Below, one piece after another: positions 62,252 through 64,000 of a stretch of DNA of 64,000 bases. Made by a program: the position numbers and the translations under genes. The DNA is taken from contig CBDFIO010000002.1 of the NCBI GenBank assembly GCA_965248155.1, positions 186,001 to 250,000 of the forward strand, given 5' to 3'. Positions within the stretch are counted from its first letter, which is position 1. Each line of letters begins with the position of its first letter. The DNA is from RFSX01 sp965248155. GTDB taxonomy: Bacteria > Bacteroidota > Bacteroidia > Chitinophagales > Saprospiraceae. The notes beneath the pieces were generated by a model. That model was not told where the DNA came from. It saw only the letters and a list, made by a program, of their open reading frames with translations, and searched no databases.

Positions 62252-64000
62252 ATGAAGGGTAAAAAAATCCTCCTGACATTCTGTTTATTGATACAAGGAT
62301 TATCCTCGTTTTCACAAAAACTTGTACAAGACCAGGTTGAAACTCAAGAAGGAAAAGATGCTCTTATAGGTGCTACTATTGTTGAAAAAAACAGCTCCAA
62401 CGGAATAGTTTCTGATATGAATGGTGAGTTCTCATTGATTGTTGAAGACTCAATAATTGTAATCTCATACCTTGGATATGAAACCCTGGAATATATTATA
62501 CTTCAGGACACTTTTATTAATATCAGCTTAAAAGAAAATCCTTATCAAGTTTTACAGAGTCCTATCATTTTGCTTGCCCCTCGATTTTACATTCCACATA
62601 ATACAAGCTTAATTTCCAAAAAATTTCTAAAAGTAAATTTCAAAATTCTGCTGATCGCATTCTTAATCAAGTTCCTGGAGTCTTTATGCAATCAGGAGCC
62701 TTAAATACGAATAGAATTACCATCAGAGGGATAGGCAACAGATCTCCATTTTCTACATCCAAAATCAAATCCTATCTTGATGATATTCCTTTGACAAATG
62801 GCGTAGGCGAAACAACTATTGAAGATTTAAATCTATCAGGATTGAGTTCCATTCAGGTTTGGAGAGGTCCTACAGCCAGTCAATATGGAGCGGGGCTGGG
62901 TGGATTGATTCATCTTAAAAGTCCTGTCTTTGAGGCGCATCCGGATGTTCTAAGTTTAAAAAGCTCAATTGGATCATTTGGAAATTATAATTTCTCAAAC
63001 CACTTCACTCTTTCAAACAAAGAATCTCTATTATACTTCCAACAACAATATATTCATTCCGACGGATTCAGAGATAATAACAATTATGACAAATGGCACC
63101 TGAATACATTGTATAAGCGGAAAATCAATAAATCAGAACTTCATTTTTTCATTAACCATATCGAATTAAAAGCTGAAATTCCGAGTGCTCTCAACTTGGA
63201 TGATTATCTTAATAATCCTAGAAAAGCCGCAGATAATTGGGCTGCAGTAAATGGATTTGAGGATTATAAAAAATCTCAAATTGCAAGTTCCTCACGCACA
63301 TATTTTGACAATGGTAATGAATTAAGATTATCATTACATGCGAGTAAATACGATGCTTATGAATCAAGACCATTTAATATTCTGAAAGAGAATAGCCATT
63401 TTTTAGGTGGAAGAGGCTTTTACCATTTTGGATCATTATTCAACTTAGATGTTTCAATGAATTTTGGTACTGAATTTTTCTTTGAAAAGTATAACTGGCG
63501 AACTTTTGAAACTGAGGAAGGTGACCAAGGTCCTATGATTAACGATATGGCTGAGAAAAGGTCCTTCCAAAATTTATTTAACGAATTTGAATGGAAGTTG
63601 GATAATTGGAGAATCTACTCTGGCTTAAGTTTGCAAAACATCTTATACAAAAGAACCGATTTAAAAAATAATCTTCAATCTAAAAAACAATTCAAGCTAT
63701 CGGTTAATCCTCGATTAAGTATTTCCCACTCTCATCATTACAGGTTCAATACATACTTTACAGTCAGCCGTGGCATTTCTCAAGTGAGTCTTGAAGAAAG
63801 TTTATTACCTGACGGACAAATCAATCCGGATATTGAACTGGAAAAGGGATGGAATTTTGAAATAGGTCAAAGAGGGATCTTTTCCAAATATGGAATAGAG
63901 TACGAGCTAACCATATATGCTATGTACATTGCTGATATGCTGGTTTCTCAAAGAACTGCAGACGATGCCTACTTTGGTGTCAATGCCGGTTCCTCTAGTC
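62252..64000 (+). pseudogene. TonB-dependent receptor, frameshifted, 3' end beyond window
   Basis: The start MKGKKILLTFCLLIQGLSSF gives a signal peptide, then a carboxypeptidase-regulatory-like domain (ALIGATIVEKNSSNGIVSDM, NGEFSLIVEDSIIVISYLGY, ETLEY). This frame ends at 62704. The plug domain lies in the preceding frame from about 62602: FQNSADRILNQVPGVFMQSG, NTNRITIRGIGNRSPF, SYLDDIPLTNGVGETT, GLSSIQVWRGPTASQYGAGL and onwards through barrel strands to the window's last base with no stop. A one-base loss in the A/T-rich stretch TTTCTAAAAGTAAATTTC (about 62624-62641) would explain the shift. The receptor should import a ligand such as a siderophore or vitamin; the substrate is unknown. Confidence 0.8.

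Overview
The window is AT-rich, gene-dense bacterial chromosome with no tRNA or rRNA gene that I can see. Gene content points to the phylum Bacteroidota, probably a Saprospiraceae-like lineage. The evidence is two giant secreted proteins with type IX secretion (T9SS) C-terminal sorting domains, a TonB-dependent receptor with a carboxypeptidase-regulatory N-terminus, DUF6909- and DUF6089-like families, an archaeal-type ProS, a Zn-finger-poor DksA-like protein beside lspA, and occasional TAnnTTTG promoter boxes. The lineage call is inference from protein families only.

Layout. 0-5 kb: the 3' end of guaB, a phosphohexomutase, pcm, a DUF4197 protein and a DUF6909/nucleosidase-like protein. 5-8.3 kb: two paralogous small secreted proteins. 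The second is broken by an IS982-family element that is itself broken by an IS1-family element, a nest of two insertions with clear target duplications. 8.6-10.5 kb: an M48 metalloprotease gene split near its N-terminus by an IS1595-family element. 10.5-15.5 kb: a small membrane protein, a FadL-like outer membrane protein, a Tyr/Asp-rich low-complexity secreted protein, and proS. 15.5-30.3 kb: a candidate structured RNA and two giant paralogous T9SS cargo proteins (2610 and 1960 aa). Each giant ends in dockerin-like repeats, a cohesin-like domain and a sorting domain. A 97-aa secreted protein sits between them, and they share one 130-bp stretch of perfect DNA identity.

31-37 kb: nadA, a decayed beta-propeller sensor gene, a DUF6089 protein, a YjbQ protein, a LysE transporter and IS982 copy 2. 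37-46 kb: a Prc-type protease, an OmpA-family protein, uvrB, an alpha/beta hydrolase, a CtpA-type protease and tsaB. 46-50 kb: two ArsR-type regulators, lspA, IS982 copy 3 (wedged between lspA and its dksA-like partner) and a CPBP protease. 50-55 kb: a UvrD/PcrA helicase, scoB/scoA, a DUF1801 protein and murI. 55-64 kb: mostly eroded or rearranged genes. These are a START-like remnant, a DUF1800/HupE chimera, a GT-C-like membrane protein lacking a normal start, a frameshifted AhpD-like gene and a frameshifted TonB-dependent receptor running off the window. Interspersed are an FMN reductase/TetR/4-TM module and a family 2 glycosyltransferase.

Most intact genes are housekeeping (purine and NAD synthesis, repair, tRNA modification, envelope maturation, ketone-body use) or surface-related. 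The theme of the window is recent genome remodelling: five IS elements of three families, and at least seven broken or chimeric genes. The most unusual items are the IS1 element carrying three kinds of simple-sequence repeat inside its transposase, the in-frame TAA shared by all IS982 copies, the DUF1800/HupE fusion, the orphan structured RNA near 15.65 kb, and the paired giant proteins that could associate through their own cohesin- and dockerin-like modules. Some frameshifts could be assembly errors; none can be excluded from sequence alone.
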